Source: Ypsolopha sequella (Eukaryota > Arthropoda > Insecta > Lepidoptera > Ypsolophidae). Taken from it: a DNA stretch of 64,000 nucleotides. The stretch lies in assembly GCA_934047225.1 (NCBI GenBank), contig OW204000.1:12418001-12482000 (forward strand). The letters are read 5' to 3'. How positions within the stretch are numbered: position 1 is the stretch's first letter; each line of letters opens with the position of its first letter. The notes under the pieces are model-generated. The model saw only the letters and a program-made list of their open reading frames with translations. It was not told the origin of the DNA and searched no databases. Below are positions 34,197 through 47,600 of this stretch, in pieces. The position numbers and the translations under genes are program-made.

Positions 34197-34548
34197 TTTA
34201 AAGATCTGTGGTATCAAATGAAACTTACAAATTCCTACATAAGTGCAATAGCAACATCTCGCCATTTTACATTTATTTAGGCATTTCTAGTCTTAATGAT
34301 AAGGGAAGTTTTGGAATTTTATACCGTTCATATACTTGATCTTTTATGATATTGGTGACTCACATATTCCATTATATTAATTTCATGAATAAAACACGTA
34401 AGTTTACTTTGTATTAAATTATTGTATTGTTAAGACTGAATGTTACTAGCTTTTTTATAATTTGCTACATGGTATAGAATTGTTTATAAATACGAAATAG
34501 AGATTTATATTGCACGACAAATTTTATTTATAAATTAGTAATGATACA

Positions 34549-34717
34549 ATAAAGCCGACTCTGAAGACTCTAATTTTGGTTTAAGTGCTGTAAAAACAAA
34601 GTTTTCTTAATTGCAAAATAGTCCTTACGTGTTAGGACAGAAGCTAAACTAGTTTGGAAAATTTCAAGCTTTGACAGCACTGAAACTAAAATTAAAGCCT
34701 TCAGAATCAGCTTTATT
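34549..34717. repeat. TAAAGCC hairpin MITE, copy D
   Basis: This copy lies between the CCDC93 3' end and the stop codon of the GFRP-like gene. Its left arm is the more diverged one (aaagccgactctgaagactc), so the arms pair imperfectly. Confidence 0.75.
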
Positions 34718-34897
34718 ATCTGAAAAAGACTATGAAGACAAAAAGTGGATATTACCGAAACAAACAAACTTATTCTAAATTCGTAACAGCCAAACATTGG
34801 ACGGATTATTGAATACTTAGCCCCTTTTATGACACGTATAGTAACATGGCCTTGGTATAGGCCTTTAGCTCCACTATTTTTGTCAAACAGTTCCCAA

Positions 34898-35964
34898 TCA
34901 TAGCGTGACAACGCTGCTCTTTGTATGTGGCTTGCTCGGTGACCTTTGACTAGTGCTGTGGCTGTGACCGGAGCTATGACTGTGACCGTGGCTGTGGCTG
35001 TGCGAGCTGCTAGGGCTGCTCTTCTTGTACATGGTGAATGAGACGAGCTCCCGGTTGGCATTGGTCATAGCCATCGCGTGCGACGTGACGTCATACCCGA
35101 GGAGTGCGTGGATCCGGTTGACTACGACCAGAGTGAGCCCTTTCTGTACTCGCACGGTGCGCTCGGCATCTGAGGATGACGCGATCGATATCCCAAACGA
35201 TTGGTTCAGCTCCTGGAAATTTAACAGGTTAAAATGGAACATTGTGTTCGTAACACGGTGAACGTGTACATCGTTAATCGGCAGATTGTCTTGCAAGGCC
35301 GTAATTATAGCTTATCTTATGCAGCATCAAATATACGGTCTGTGGTATGGTATGACGCACATTAAAGAAGTAGCTATAAGTATACCTTGTAAAAAATCTG
35401 TATACGAGACGGTAGAAAAACTTGGTATGTAAAAACATTAATATTTCTGTCAGTGTCGGCAAGGGGCACAAAAAATAATAAAGCTGTATGACTAGAGTTA
35501 ACCATTTCTAAAATCCATCTTTTGAATTAATATTGCAGATTCTGAAGGCTTTAATTTTAGGATAAGTGCTGTCAAAGCTTAATTTATTCCAAAGTAATTT
35601 AGCTTCTATACCTAACACTTAAGGACTATTATGCAATTAAGAAAATTTAGTTTTGACGGCACTGAAAATAAAAGTAAAGCCTTCAGTCAGAATCTGCATC
35701 TAACTGGTTAACTCTGTCGAGTTAAAAACGACTTCGACTGTACTGTACTGGTCTGTAAATGTAAATTAACTTCGTTATTGTGTTTTATCAAAACTTACTA
35801 GTACAGTACTTAATAGTATTCTTTTACCAAACCAATCAAAATAACAAGATAATTACCCTCACTAAAGAAGCACGTTCATCGCTCTTCAACCCGTAAACGG
35901 TAGCACCTTCGTCTTTAGACAAGTGCGGCGCGCTCAAACTTCCCATAACCATTATGTACGGCAT
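34898..35964 (-). CDS. GFRP-like protein (GTP cyclohydrolase I feedback regulatory family) with His-rich tail
   Basis: Two minus-strand exons (35857-35964 and 34898-35212) give 140 residues beginning MPYIMVMGSLSAPHLSKDEG. The first about 100 residues resemble GFRP in having the MPY start and the pattern VNRIHALLGYDVTSHAMAMT ... ELVSFTMYKK, comparable to the C-terminal half of mammalian GFRP (84 residues). GFRP binds GTP cyclohydrolase I and mediates inhibition by tetrahydrobiopterin and activation by phenylalanine. Unlike mammalian GFRP, this protein has about 40 extra C-terminal residues rich in Ser-His (SHSHSHGHSHSSGHSHS), a possible metal-binding tail, and ends SSVVTL. An acceptor-like 'gctcag' one base before the ATG suggests a 5' UTR intron. 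The family match is moderate, from memory. A MITE (35535-35698) sits in the intron. Confidence 0.55.
35535..35698. repeat. hairpin MITE, copy E (variant ends)
   Basis: The ends differ from the other copies on both arms in a matching way (TTGCAGATTCTGAAGG and CAGAATCTGCA), with a 4-bp CAGT insertion in the right arm. It lies in the intron of the GFRP-like gene. Confidence 0.75.
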
Positions 35965-36236
35965 TCTGAGCAACAGCCACTTGGCAAATGTCCACTACAC
36001 AAATCTATCGACAACTCAGATCATTTTAAAACATTCGATGAGAATGGATACACGTTAAGACGCGGATGGCCTTTGGTTTCGATTGAGAAAAAAAAAAGCG
36101 GTATGTTTGTCCAGCGACTAGACGACAGGTTGTGTTGAACTCTGCCAGGTAGGCAAGCAAGCAATACAGGTGTGAGGCTACGTGTGTACTGAGGCATGGC
36201 AGTGTGGGTGAGGCTCTGAATGACGTGGGTTGGCCT

Positions 36237-37524
36237 CAGTGTTGGGAAATGTACAATAATTATTGTATTCTTACAATAATTTGTGATACGAAATCAAGTT
36301 GTACCATATAACATAGCTTTCTCATTATTGTACGCATTTATACAATATTTTGAGATTTTTTACAATAAAGGTACTTACAATATATTGACAAGCAACTTTA
36401 AAATTTTCAAAATGAACGAACCCATCACTAAATCTTTGACAAAACCCTTTTTGACTCAACTATATATTTATTATTTATTACTATGTATTTATTCTGTGTC
36501 TCTACACAGTACCACTGTACCAAGTAATAGGCTGATTGGGCTGCGTTTCCTTTGCTTATACTGGAATTAATTTTAAAAACAAAAGTGGAGAATTTGCCTG
36601 AGAGAATTTGTGTTCGTCTATAGTATCGGTCTATGTCTATTTCTTTGTAATTTTTTGCCGTGTGTGTTATAAATCCATTTTCAATGCATGTGCTCGTAAA
36701 GGCTTACTTTTTATGCATCAAAACCGAACAGAAAGTCGATTATTTTGCCCTAGGGCTTTATTATTATTATTTTTTTTTCATTTGTTTGCAATGGTCGGCT
36801 AACCTGCAGCCTTTCCTGTGTACCATAGATGTTATACTTTTTTTTTCACTGTTTAACGGCTCTGGATACAGTCCTTTTGAGCCAATTATAATTTAAAGTT
36901 CACAAGATTATATTTGTTTTCATTTCCTCACACTATGCATTGAAAAACTCGTAAACTCGCTACGCTCGTGTTTTAAATCGTCCTCGTAATTTATTCCTTT
37001 GCGCCCTTGTAGCATAAACTACTATTTGAAGTGGTAGCTTGATCTGCGGGTGACCCATAGTGAGGGCGAACTTTTGTTCCGTATGTAACTCCCACCCACA
37101 CATATTCTTCATTCCAATAGAGGAAATGATGTTTGTAAACTTAGATAAAAACAATGTTTGTTAACAACTTTGTAACGAAAAAGTGATAATAATACATAGG
37201 TACCTATATGTTCAACTGCAGTTTTTTGCTGTACAATGAATCACACTACTGCTTGTTTTAATTAATTTTCTATACCTGATTAAACAATTGAGAAATTGTG
37301 GCTCTTTCTATTATTTTCAAGTTGTTTCCTCTTGCAAGTAGCACTTGCATTTTTTCAGAGGGGTAATCTGTATCAAAAACTAAGTCAATCCATTAAAGAA
37401 CTATGCCAAAAAAATACAATAATTCTCCCAAAAGTACAATATATTTTACAATAATTCTCCCAAAAGCACAATATTTTTTTGCTTGGAAACACCATAATTT
37501 CGCACCAACCATTTCCCAACACTG
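36237..37524. mobile_element. non-autonomous hAT element
   Basis: The terminal inverted repeats are CAGTGTTGGGAAATG (36237) and CATTTCCCAACACTG (ending 37524). They are flanked by a perfect 8-bp duplication GTTGGCCT (36229-36236 and 37525-37532). That end sequence and duplication size identify the hAT superfamily. The 1288-bp interior is AT-rich with repeated 'acaataattctcccaaaag' motifs near the right end, and no transposase was recognised. It lies between the GFRP-like gene and SPAG6, which are divergent. Confidence 0.85.
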
Positions 37525-37532
37525 GTTGGCCT

Positions 37533-37931
37533 TCGCCGTCTGTCGGCGCGCGCGCACGTCTGTTGAACGAACGTGCTAGTGCATTGTTAACGCGACAAAT
37601 GTCTGTATAGGGATGATGAATCGACGATTCTTTTAAATTGATTATTTTGTATAATTTTTGAACTATTCAAAGCAAATCTCATTTTAATTTTTTGCCATGG
37701 GTTGATTTCGTTGCGTTTTAGATATTTAGTCTGTTGATTGTCTGTCACTTGAAACCAACGATGTCATTGCTTGAAACAATAGATAACATCGTGTCTCGAA
37801 TCGAATTGTCGGGTTAAACTAATTTGCCAGGGGTTTAAAAACAGAGCATTGGAGTTTAAACTACAACAATGTCATACATATCGCCAGTTTTCGGCTTCCG
37901 CAACTTCATCTTAACACCCTGTTAGATATTA
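37533..37931. other. intergenic region, part of the GFRP-like/SPAG6 divergent interval
   Basis: No gene is seen. A short GC-rich patch (gtcggcgcgcgcgcacgtc, about 37540) stands out in AT-rich surroundings and could mark a promoter of the leftward gene. This is weak. Confidence 0.3.
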
Positions 37932-38348
37932 TATAAGGTGACATTAACTGATACAGCCAAATTTATACTTTATATTCTGAGTAATAGGTACTTATCATAT
38001 GATGTGTTTATATCTTAGTTTTTTAAAAGTTTTAAGTGGCCATTCATAATTGAATGTAAATATATTTTTAATTTAATAATAATTATTTTTGGAATTTTTA
38101 CCATTTAATCTTTTAAATCTTTAAATGTAATGAAATTAACTACCTTGTATAAATTATGTCAATGTCTACTGAAGGCCTGGTAAGTGATTAGTATCACGAA
38201 TCGATAACACTTTGCCGCTTTCACAAAATAAAATTGGTCTTGCGTTAGTATGGGAACTCGAAACAATAATTTACGAATATCACAAAAAGGCTCATCGAGT
38301 CTTCAGTATGAATTTGTCCCAGTATATAAACTAATGTCACCTTGTATA
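37932..38348. mobile_element. MITE with TATACAAGGTGACATTA ends
   Basis: The left end is TATAAGGTGACATTAACTGATAC. The right end is the complement of TATACAAGGTGACATTAGTTTATA. The interior is AT-rich and non-coding. Bounding TA dinucleotides suggest a mariner-type MITE. The element at 55308-55562 begins with a similar 'acaaggtg' motif. It lies 350 bp upstream of the SPAG6 start codon. Confidence 0.6.
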
Positions 38349-38697
38349 TCTGAAAATTAAAAAAAGTTTTTAATGTAGATGTCTTATATTTATATTCTCT
38401 TGCTCAATTTAAGGACGGGGCAAAACGTTACTCTTGTTTACACGTAAAATTTTGCCGATAGATATCATATTTTTGCCCCCACCCAGTTCCAGCCTTCGTA
38501 CATACGACGCGCCTGTGTATTTAAATAACAACCAACCTAACGTCATGAGTAAAACGTAATTTAAAAAGAAAGCAGTCTGTCATTTTATAAAACTGTAACG
38601 GTATCAAATCAGTGCAAGGCAAAGTAAATTTATTTTAGCTTAATTTTAGTGAATAACTCCCTATTTTGTATTTGAACGTGCTTCAGTATTCATTATC
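38349..38697 (+). promoter_or_regulatory. SPAG6: SPAG6 upstream region and 5' UTR
   Basis: The 350 bp between the MITE and the SPAG6 ATG contains a 'gtgtatttaaataac' AT box at about 38514-38528, the best TATA-like candidate, 170 bp before the start codon. No other element was recognised. Confidence 0.3.
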
Positions 38698-41600
38698 ATG
38701 TCTCATTCTATGAGCAGTCCTAGAAACATTCAGTTAGGTATTGATCTTTATTAAAACTGTTTATGATCACGTCTGTTTCCAGTAGTCGATTCTCTGCTTA
38801 TTTATCCTGAATTCGCGGGTCCTATCTTCTATTGTTTTACTATTGTTCTTTTTTTCCAGACCTGTAAGGTTAAATCCCATATAGTTCGTAGCCGTTCTGC
38901 GTTTCCCGAAAAGTTCTCGATAACAGTTGATTCACAATAGACTTCCGGCACGATCATGGCTCCGATCCACTTTACGGATTTAACAGAGGGGACGGCTATT
39001 GCTTTAGGCCGCAGGGCCCTAGAGTTCACGTCCCCACGTCCCTAGGACCCTTAAGTCTACGTCCCCAGGGCCTTTGAGTCCACGTCCCCAGGACCCTTGA
39101 GTCTACATCCCCACGACCCTTGAGTCTACGTCCCCAGGACTCTTGAGTGCATGTCCCCAGGACCTTTGAGTTCACGTCCACAGGACCCTTGAGTCTACGT
39201 CCCCAGGATCCTTGAGTCTACGTCCCCAGCACCTTTGTGTGCAGGACTGGGGACCACGTCCCCTGGACCCTTGATTCCACCTCGCCATGACCACGGAGTC
39301 TACGTCCCCAGGACCCTTGAGTCCACCTCACCAGGACCCTTGAGTCCACGTCCCCAGGCTGGTGATACAAGAACCTAGCTTACTGTCCCTATTTCTTCGA
39401 AGTCCTCACACCACAATGAAAATAGCCATACGACAAATAAACAGATAAATTAACAGTAAAGTATCTATTGCAGTATTCGAGACGTATCAGAAGGCTCGCC
39501 TGGCATACGTTCAGACAGCAGCAGAGTTGGCCACCAGAGCAAGCAACATTAAATGTTTAGAGAGTTGTGGATTCATAGGTAAATTGTTGCTATCGAATAT
39601 TGTATAGAATCCAACATTACCAAAATAATGGTAAAAACACAGAATAGGATTGACTATATGTATAGTCGTCATGCACCTGATTTTAAGTTGTGAGCAAGGA
39701 TTTTCTGTAGCAGGGGAAGTCTATATCCGTCCGAAGCATGTGATAGCCCACCCACATCCCTTCTTATCTAAAGTGGGGGTACGAATGTCCAATTGACACT
39801 CGAAAAACCTATAAAACTCTCTCGGATCGCATCTCCAGCCTAGCCCAAAATGAGCATCTTTCCTCCCCTCCGCCGCCGTCCTCCGTCAGTCCATGACACG
39901 ACCGACGACGCAGGTGACGATAATGATTAAACCTACTTACGAATAGGATCTATAAAAAAAAGCTTTTATTTATGCAGACACACAGACAGAGCTTTATTTA
40001 TTTATTTTTTATTTATTTATGTACAGAAATCAACAGCGATATATAATAAAGATAAAACAATAACATGCAGATTTCAATTTTGGTTAATTTTTACATAAAA
40101 TAATAGTTCTTAAACAACAAATTACTTACTTACTTACTTTTTATAATAGAAACTTTAAAATAATTTTCATTTGGTTAGACAGAACGCTGGAAAATGTTAC
40201 ACCGACATGAGCTAGGCTCTCAAATAGATGATGAGACAGCTAGGGGAAGTAAAGGCGGGTGCGAGTCGGACTCGCGCACAAAGCGTTCCGTACTGTAACG
40301 ACTGAAGTTTCTCAATCGTACAGAATTGTTAATGAGATGCGTGTTTTAAATACCAGTAACTCCATCTATGATGTGGATGGATGAAGCACCTTCATACACA
40401 CATAGGCGAGCTGAAGTGGAAGCTGAGCATACAAGCTGATATAGTTCTGCCGTATTTGCGACCTTATAATAGGGCATCATAAGGGTGTTAGATTGGACTG
40501 AAAGTTGAAGATTTATTTTACGTCAGACTGTCCAAAGCACTTATAGAATGTTCTAGAACAAAATAGCAACAATTCATGGAATTTATTAGGCCTCAAAGAA
40601 ACTGTCAAAGTAATTACTACATTTCGGTATTGTGTTGACAGAATTTTATGCACAGTGTTACAAAAATTATAGAGGACGCAAGAATTGGTTATTATATCTC
40701 TACTGAAACTTAATGATTTTGAAGGGAATACCTAGGTTTCAAAAAGGGTGTTCAAATATATATATAATAAGTTTTAAGATCGGCTTTTCTTATTTTTTCA
40801 TTGAAGGATCACTTAGAGCTGCTTGACGTGATATGGAGTGTTTGAATTTATGAAAACATAAGGTACGTGTTATGAAGCGAAGGGGATGTTTTCTTAAAGT
40901 TATGGATAAAGGTGTTTTCGTAATGAAATGTCGACATGTCCGTTTAGTTTTCTTGGAAATTGGGTTTTAAAAAGAATTACTCTGTTATTTGAGTATTCTG
41001 TGTTACACTTTAGAATTTACTTTTATCTTGCACTTAAATCTAAGTTTTGTTCAAGTTTGACGAAACTGGGTTTCGAGGGCCTTTGACAGGACCATAAACC
41101 CTGAAAAATATGGTTTTGCTAGGGAAGGGGAGAGGCGTCATGCGAGGTTATATATATGGGTACTGACGTTTTGATCAAAAAAGTTTTCAGCAACCGCCGT
41201 GGACTGTGGGTCTAAAAGACACACAAATATCGATTCTATATACCTGAACGCGATCAACTGGTATAAATAAACGGCATATGAAGGAGTGTGCGAAAAACCC
41301 GTTATAGTTAGGGGCGTACGGGCGAATAGTTGACCTTTTAAATTCGTGTTGAAGTGTTGTGATTTACGTTACGTTTTAGCGTCGGTTCTGAAATAATTTA
41401 TACTAGCGATGTGCACGGTTGTAATTCAGAGCTCTGAAATTAAGTGTCGGGAGTGAAGTAAATAGTATATTTTCAGTGTTAAATACGAAACGCGGTTTAG
41501 CTTCATATATCAATTATTTGTATCACAATTTATTTATGTAAAGAATAATATATACGTCCCTTATTCCTATCCAAAATTTAGGACCTTTAGCGTTTCTACG

Positions 41601-44600
41601 TCTAGCTGTGCTGCTGTATATTCGATTAACAAAAAGTCTGTGAGAAATTCGAGATTTTATAGGTACTGCGAGCTGCGGGTGTCACACCATCATATTATTT
41701 CTTTCCCCTCTCACTTATCCACTTCTACAGGATTTTAGGTACAGGTACAGGAAGGAGATTTCTGCATATAATTTCTCACATGACTTTTCTCAATTTCCAT
41801 TTTTAGGTCTTCATAATTTAGATTTTTGTTGTGAATGATATATGAATACTTAGTTCTTATGTTAGGAACCCTTTCTGGTTTAGGGGCGGGGTCTTTGTGG
41901 ACTGTGGTCTCTGGAGACGTCCGGGTGTTCACATGGCTGTTAACTCTGATGGGAAGCCTTGCCCAGTGCTTGTGTCGGAACCAGAGTTGGTGAATTCCGC
42001 TTCAGGGGCTCCTTAGATTGCACCTGCAATATCCCGTCCACAGGTCAAGCTTAGAAGTTTAGAAATTGACTTGATCAAGTCGTAGGTGTGATGAATGAAT
42101 GCTTTGGAGGCAGTTTTTTGTGAGGTTTTGTATGTCTGTGTAAATTTCTAGGGACACTTAGGTTATAAGGTGTAGTCTAGGTTGTTTCGCAGGAATTTGT
42201 TCGGAAGCGGTGTCATTTTGTGTGACAACGTGGGGGTAATTATTTGGTTGGTCAGGGAGATTACCGTCTAATTTTGTAGGGCCCCCACTTCATTCCGGAC
42301 TCATCTGGGTCTAGAATCCCCTCAAATATCAAACATCTAGCTAAATCACCTTAGCGCTTGCAGCCGCCGATCGTCGAGTATCTACGGTTCATCAACCCCT
42401 TTTTCTAACCCAAACAACTGCAATATTATATGTTACACACACACACATTTTACTATATTATCCGATAATTACATAATCATTTATCTAATTAAAAATATAA
42501 CGTCGCGCGCAACATACGAAGTAATGAAAGTGTTATTCGTTAAACGTCTCACGGAGTGTCGAATCAAAAGTGGTTTTACATAGTGATTTAGTCATAATGT
42601 GTTTCGTTTTCCCTTGGATTTTCAATGGCAATAATAGCCTTGAAATATAGCTGAGTTCCAGAATACAGCTAAGTTGTATCATTTAACCAATAACTAGTAC
42701 ATTAGTTTTTCTTGATTACTTTAATTTTCTTTGTTAAATTATGATATACATTGTTTTGAGCATAACCGTTTTGTAACATAATGTAGTGTCCTAATCTACT
42801 AGACGATCACACAAATAAATCACGGCCAATGATTTAATTTGTAATTAATAAATCGATGTACTCCTCAAGTATGTCATAATAACGTAGGAGACGTAGAGAG
42901 GTATATACATTACTATAACCTCATTCTACGGATGGTATCGCTTCCAGCGGTCATCTTTTAATTATTAAATAAATACATACTAAGTACTGTAAGTACATAT
43001 GACTGTACATAACACATATGTATATACATCTATAAGCAGGGTATTTATTTATTCTCTCTTACAGTACAAATAGTCCAGAACCTATTTATTACAGATAGTA
43101 CTCGTGACCAGGATTACAATTGTTCTATTACAGGAGTACTTAACAATTGTTCTATTACAATTTCTCGTGGGTAGGTGCTAAGTGACAAGCATAATTTTTT
43201 GGCTAATTATTTATTATTTACATAAACCATATATAAATACCTTTAAATCCAAAACCAGTAAGGTGTTTACAGAAGAAAGGAACAGAAGTATTATTATGCA
43301 CTAAGACAGTCAAAAGCATCACTGCAAATAACATAACCTCACATCACTGCACATGCACAATTGTACAAACATATAAAAATGTCCAAAAACCAGAAAAAGG
43401 ATTTCAAAACTGCTGCTCTCGACCCACTTACAGCAATTACCAACCTTGAACAGAAATTCACGGATGGTATGGCTGCCTTCGAGGCCCGGATTCAGTCAAC
43501 AACTTTCACAAAATCACCCCTCACTGTGGAAAGTCTGGCAAGCGAGTTCAACTTATTCAAGGTTTGCATGAAGGATGCTATAGCTCTCTTGCGTGAGCAG
43601 TTCTCCTCACTCAATCAGATTGTTGATGACATGGACAATCTTGGAAGGCGCAAATTTTTGTTGTTTCGAGGGGTTCCGGAGTCAGTGGATGAAGATTTGC
43701 CAACAGTGGTGTCTCACATAGTGACGGATAAGCTGAAGCTAGCAGACTTCACAAAGGAGAGTATCAGGTCCTCCTTTCGCCTTGGAAAGCCTCCCCAGAG
43801 TGACAGCCGTTCACGTCCCATACTAGTAAAGTTTGCTAAACTGGATATTCGATCTTCAGTGTGGAGCAACAAGACTGGTCTGAAAGGCAGTGATATCTCC
43901 ATTGGTGAGTTTCTCACTGCCCAAAGGAGACAGGTCTTCCAGGAAGCTCGTAGGCTGTATGGAGTTCACCGATGTTGGTCACAAGACGGCCACATTTATC
44001 TCAAGCTACAGGATGGTGTGAAGCAACGATTGAGGTCCATTAACCAGCTGCTGGATATCTCTGCGAAGTATCCTCCTGCTGCTGAGTCCACATCCGGGAC
44101 TGGAAAGCTCAATACCAGAACCAGGAGGGATAGATCAGCGAGTACAAAAAACAAAATATGATTTCTTCTCAGCTTAGTGATATTTTCGTATGCACAGCTG
44201 GCACTGGTAATTAAATTCAATGAAAATGTGATAGTTACTGATTTTCAGACTTTCAGCTCTAACAAAATTTCAGAAAATATTCGTAATTTACCTTCGTTTT
44301 GTAAAATTTTATTTATTTATTGACTACATGACAGTGACGTCGCATCATTTCGTGTTTCACGGAGATTTCATTTTTCATTTTAATTTATAGTACCTATCAT
44401 ATTCTGTAACTTTGAACAAAACATTCATTCTGTTGTCATGCAACTTTAAACATAAATCGTTAACTTATATTATGCTTAATGTTACCTGTCTTCTGCAACT
44501 AACCATAACTTTTGTTGTTTCAAAATGATTATTTGGTTAATGTAGGTACTTACTTTTGTTTATTATTTTTTTTTTTTTTTTCTTTGTGCATTTTCTTATC

Positions 44601-47600
44601 TCAGTAAATTGGCGGTGATGTAGAAATTGTTGTACGTAGCCTTAAGCTCATTATTTTAAGTATACTTAAGTATCTATTTATTTTATTTATATTATTATAT
44701 TTATAATGGATCTTTCACATAATCCTGAACTGTTTCAATCTTTTGATTCTGATGACTCAAATGTCGACGCTTTGGATGATTCTGCATTATCTACTGTTCC
44801 TCTTAGTGATCTGCTTCACAACTCTTTCTCCCCATTTAAAAAGAATTTGAACATCTGCCACGTCAATGCTCAAAGCATCTCTGCACATCATTCCGAATTT
44901 CTTGCTACTTTCTCTAGCAATCACGATCTCATCCATGCTTGTTTAGTTTCGGAATCCTACTTGAAGCCCACTATCCCCTCAACTTCTGTCGCGATCCCTG
45001 GCTATGTTCTTGTCAGAAATGACCGAACTGGAGCGGGCTGCGGTGGAGTCGCCATATTCTTGCGCTCTGATATTAAGTACAGAGTCATCTCTCAGTCTCC
45101 TTCACAGTATACTCAATCCATGGAACATTTGTTCGTTGAACTTGACTTTGGTACTGTTAAATTCTTGCTCTGTGTTGTATATCCCCCTCCCAAAGTTGAC
45201 TATTTTGACAGCCTTGAAGATCTCTTTGTTACTCACTTGCCTAATTATGAGCATGCTCTAATTATGGGTGATTTCAATACCAACTTACTTCCTTCATCTG
45301 ATTCACAGATTTTTCACCGCTCACAAAAACTTCAGGCCCTGACCTCTTCTGTTAATGTTTCCATTCTAGAACTTGATGCCACTCATCACACTGGTGATTC
45401 ACATACACTTCTGGATCTTATTATGACCCCCTGCCCTGATCGTATTGCTTCACATGGCCAGTTTACAGCAGCTGGTTACTCTCACCATGATCTCATCTAT
45501 GCTTCCTATAAGCTAAAAATCCCTAAAGTCAAGCCTAAAGTAATTCTTCAGCGTAATTTTGCAGATATGGACAGAAACAAACTTTTGGCTGATGCAAACA
45601 AGGTAGATTGGTGTCAGTTAGACAGTTTGAACAACATTGATGACAAGGTCAACACATTTAATAAATTGATCACAGACCTCTACGATATTCATGCTCCAGT
45701 TCGTCCAGTACGAATGAAACACGCTCCAACCCCTTGGCTCACCGACAATATTCGCAAACTGATGTCCTCTAGAGATAGACTTAAATACAAACACAAAAAA
45801 GATCCGACTGAGGAGAACTGGATCAAGTTTAAAGCCGCAAGAAATCGTTGCAACCAGGTGATAAGGAACGCTAAACGGCGCCACATTCACACCAATGTAG
45901 AAAAATGTTCCCCTCAAAATCTCTGGCGATTTTTGCGGACCTTAGGATTCGGTAAAAATAAGGAGGAGCCCATTTCTTCTCTTGACATTGATGGTCTAAA
46001 TCGACACTTCTCATCCCCCCCTCACAGTATTGACTCACTCTTGAAACACTCAACGATAAGGCGTCTTCTTGCTTCGCCCCCTTTAAATGACAACAGTTTC
46101 TCCTTCGAGCCAGTTTCGGATTTCAGTATCGAAAAAATTATCTTGTCGATTCCTAGTAAAGCAGTGGGTCATGATGGCTTGGGCCGTGACCTTCTTTTGC
46201 CTATCCTCAAAACCATTCTTCCTTCTCTGACACACATAATTAACTTTTCGCTTTCTTCAAGCAGTTTTCCTTCCCTATGGAAAATGGCATATATGGTCCC
46301 AATTCCAAAGACTACGAATCCCACCACATTCAAGGATTATCGACCTATATCTATCTTACCCTTTCTTTCCAAAGTGCTTGAACGAGTGGTCAATCGCCAA
46401 CTTTTAAACTTTCTCCACAAGAATAACCTCCTTAACCCCTTTCAATCGGGATTTCGTCCATCCCATAGTACCTGCTCTGCTCTTATTAAAGTTACCGATG
46501 ATATCCGCCAAGCTATGGACGATAGGCAACTTACGCTCCTTACCTTACTTGATTTCAGCAGTGCCTTTAACTGCGTTGACTACGACATCCTCTTGGCTAT
46601 TCTCCGTTCTCTTAACATCTCTGACTCTGCTGCGTCATGGTTTGATTCCTATCTAAATGGGCGCCATCAGCGCATTCGTGTCAACGATAGATTCTCCAAT
46701 TGGTGTGATGTGACAGCTGGAGTTCCACAAGGGGGGGTTCTATCTCCTTTGCTATTCTCTGTTTTCATTAATACTCTTGTCTCTGTTGTGAACTTCAGCT
46801 CTTATCACCTGTATGCCGACGACTTGCAGCTGTATTTATCTTGCAAGCAGGACTCATTGTCTCATGCTGTTCAGAAGTTAAATTGTGATCTTGATTCTAT
46901 CAGTCTTTGGACCGAGCAGTATGGACTTTTAGTCAATCCTGCTAAGACGCAAGTAATAATTTTAGGAAGTAAGGCTCTGGTGGACAAAACTGACTTACAT
47001 ACCTTACCCCAAGCTTGTTTCAATAATATACCACTACCATACTGTACTGAGGTAAAAAGTCTGGGTTTGCACATCAGAAATAACATGTCCTGGGATTTAC
47101 ATGTGTCTGAAAGCAGCAAGAAAATATTTGCGTCTATGCATGCCCTTAAACGCATGCAAAAGTTTCTACCATATTCTGCCAAAGTTACTCTTGTTAATTC
47201 GTTATTGCTCCCCATCTTAGATTACGCGGATGTATGCTATCCCGACCTCACTGAGGAACTTCTTAATAAGCTTGACCGACTTCTCAACTTATGCATCCGT
47301 TATATATTCGGACTGCGTAAGTATGATCACATTTCTAAATTCCGCACTGAACTCAATTGGCTTAATATCAGGTTCCGCAGAGATTCCCATATTTTGACCT
47401 TTCTTTATGGTATTCTCCATAACCCAAGTTCCCCGTCATATCTTAAGGAACGTTTTGTGCCTCTTTCGTCCCTCGATCGCATTGAACGACCCAGCAAAAC
47501 TTGGCTTCTTCGTACACCTGAGCATAGTTCATGCATGTATACAAATTCTTTTACTGTGAGTGCAATACGCTTGTGGAACAGTTTGCCGCTACACATTCGT

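Noticed and set aside
36283..36896. Hydrophobic frames inside the hAT element
   Set aside because: AT-rich sequence yields Phe/Ile/Tyr-rich chance frames. They do not resemble a hAT transposase.
43361..43378. LINE ORF1 starting at 43361
   Set aside because: That codon is TTG. The ATG at 43379 is the first proper start.
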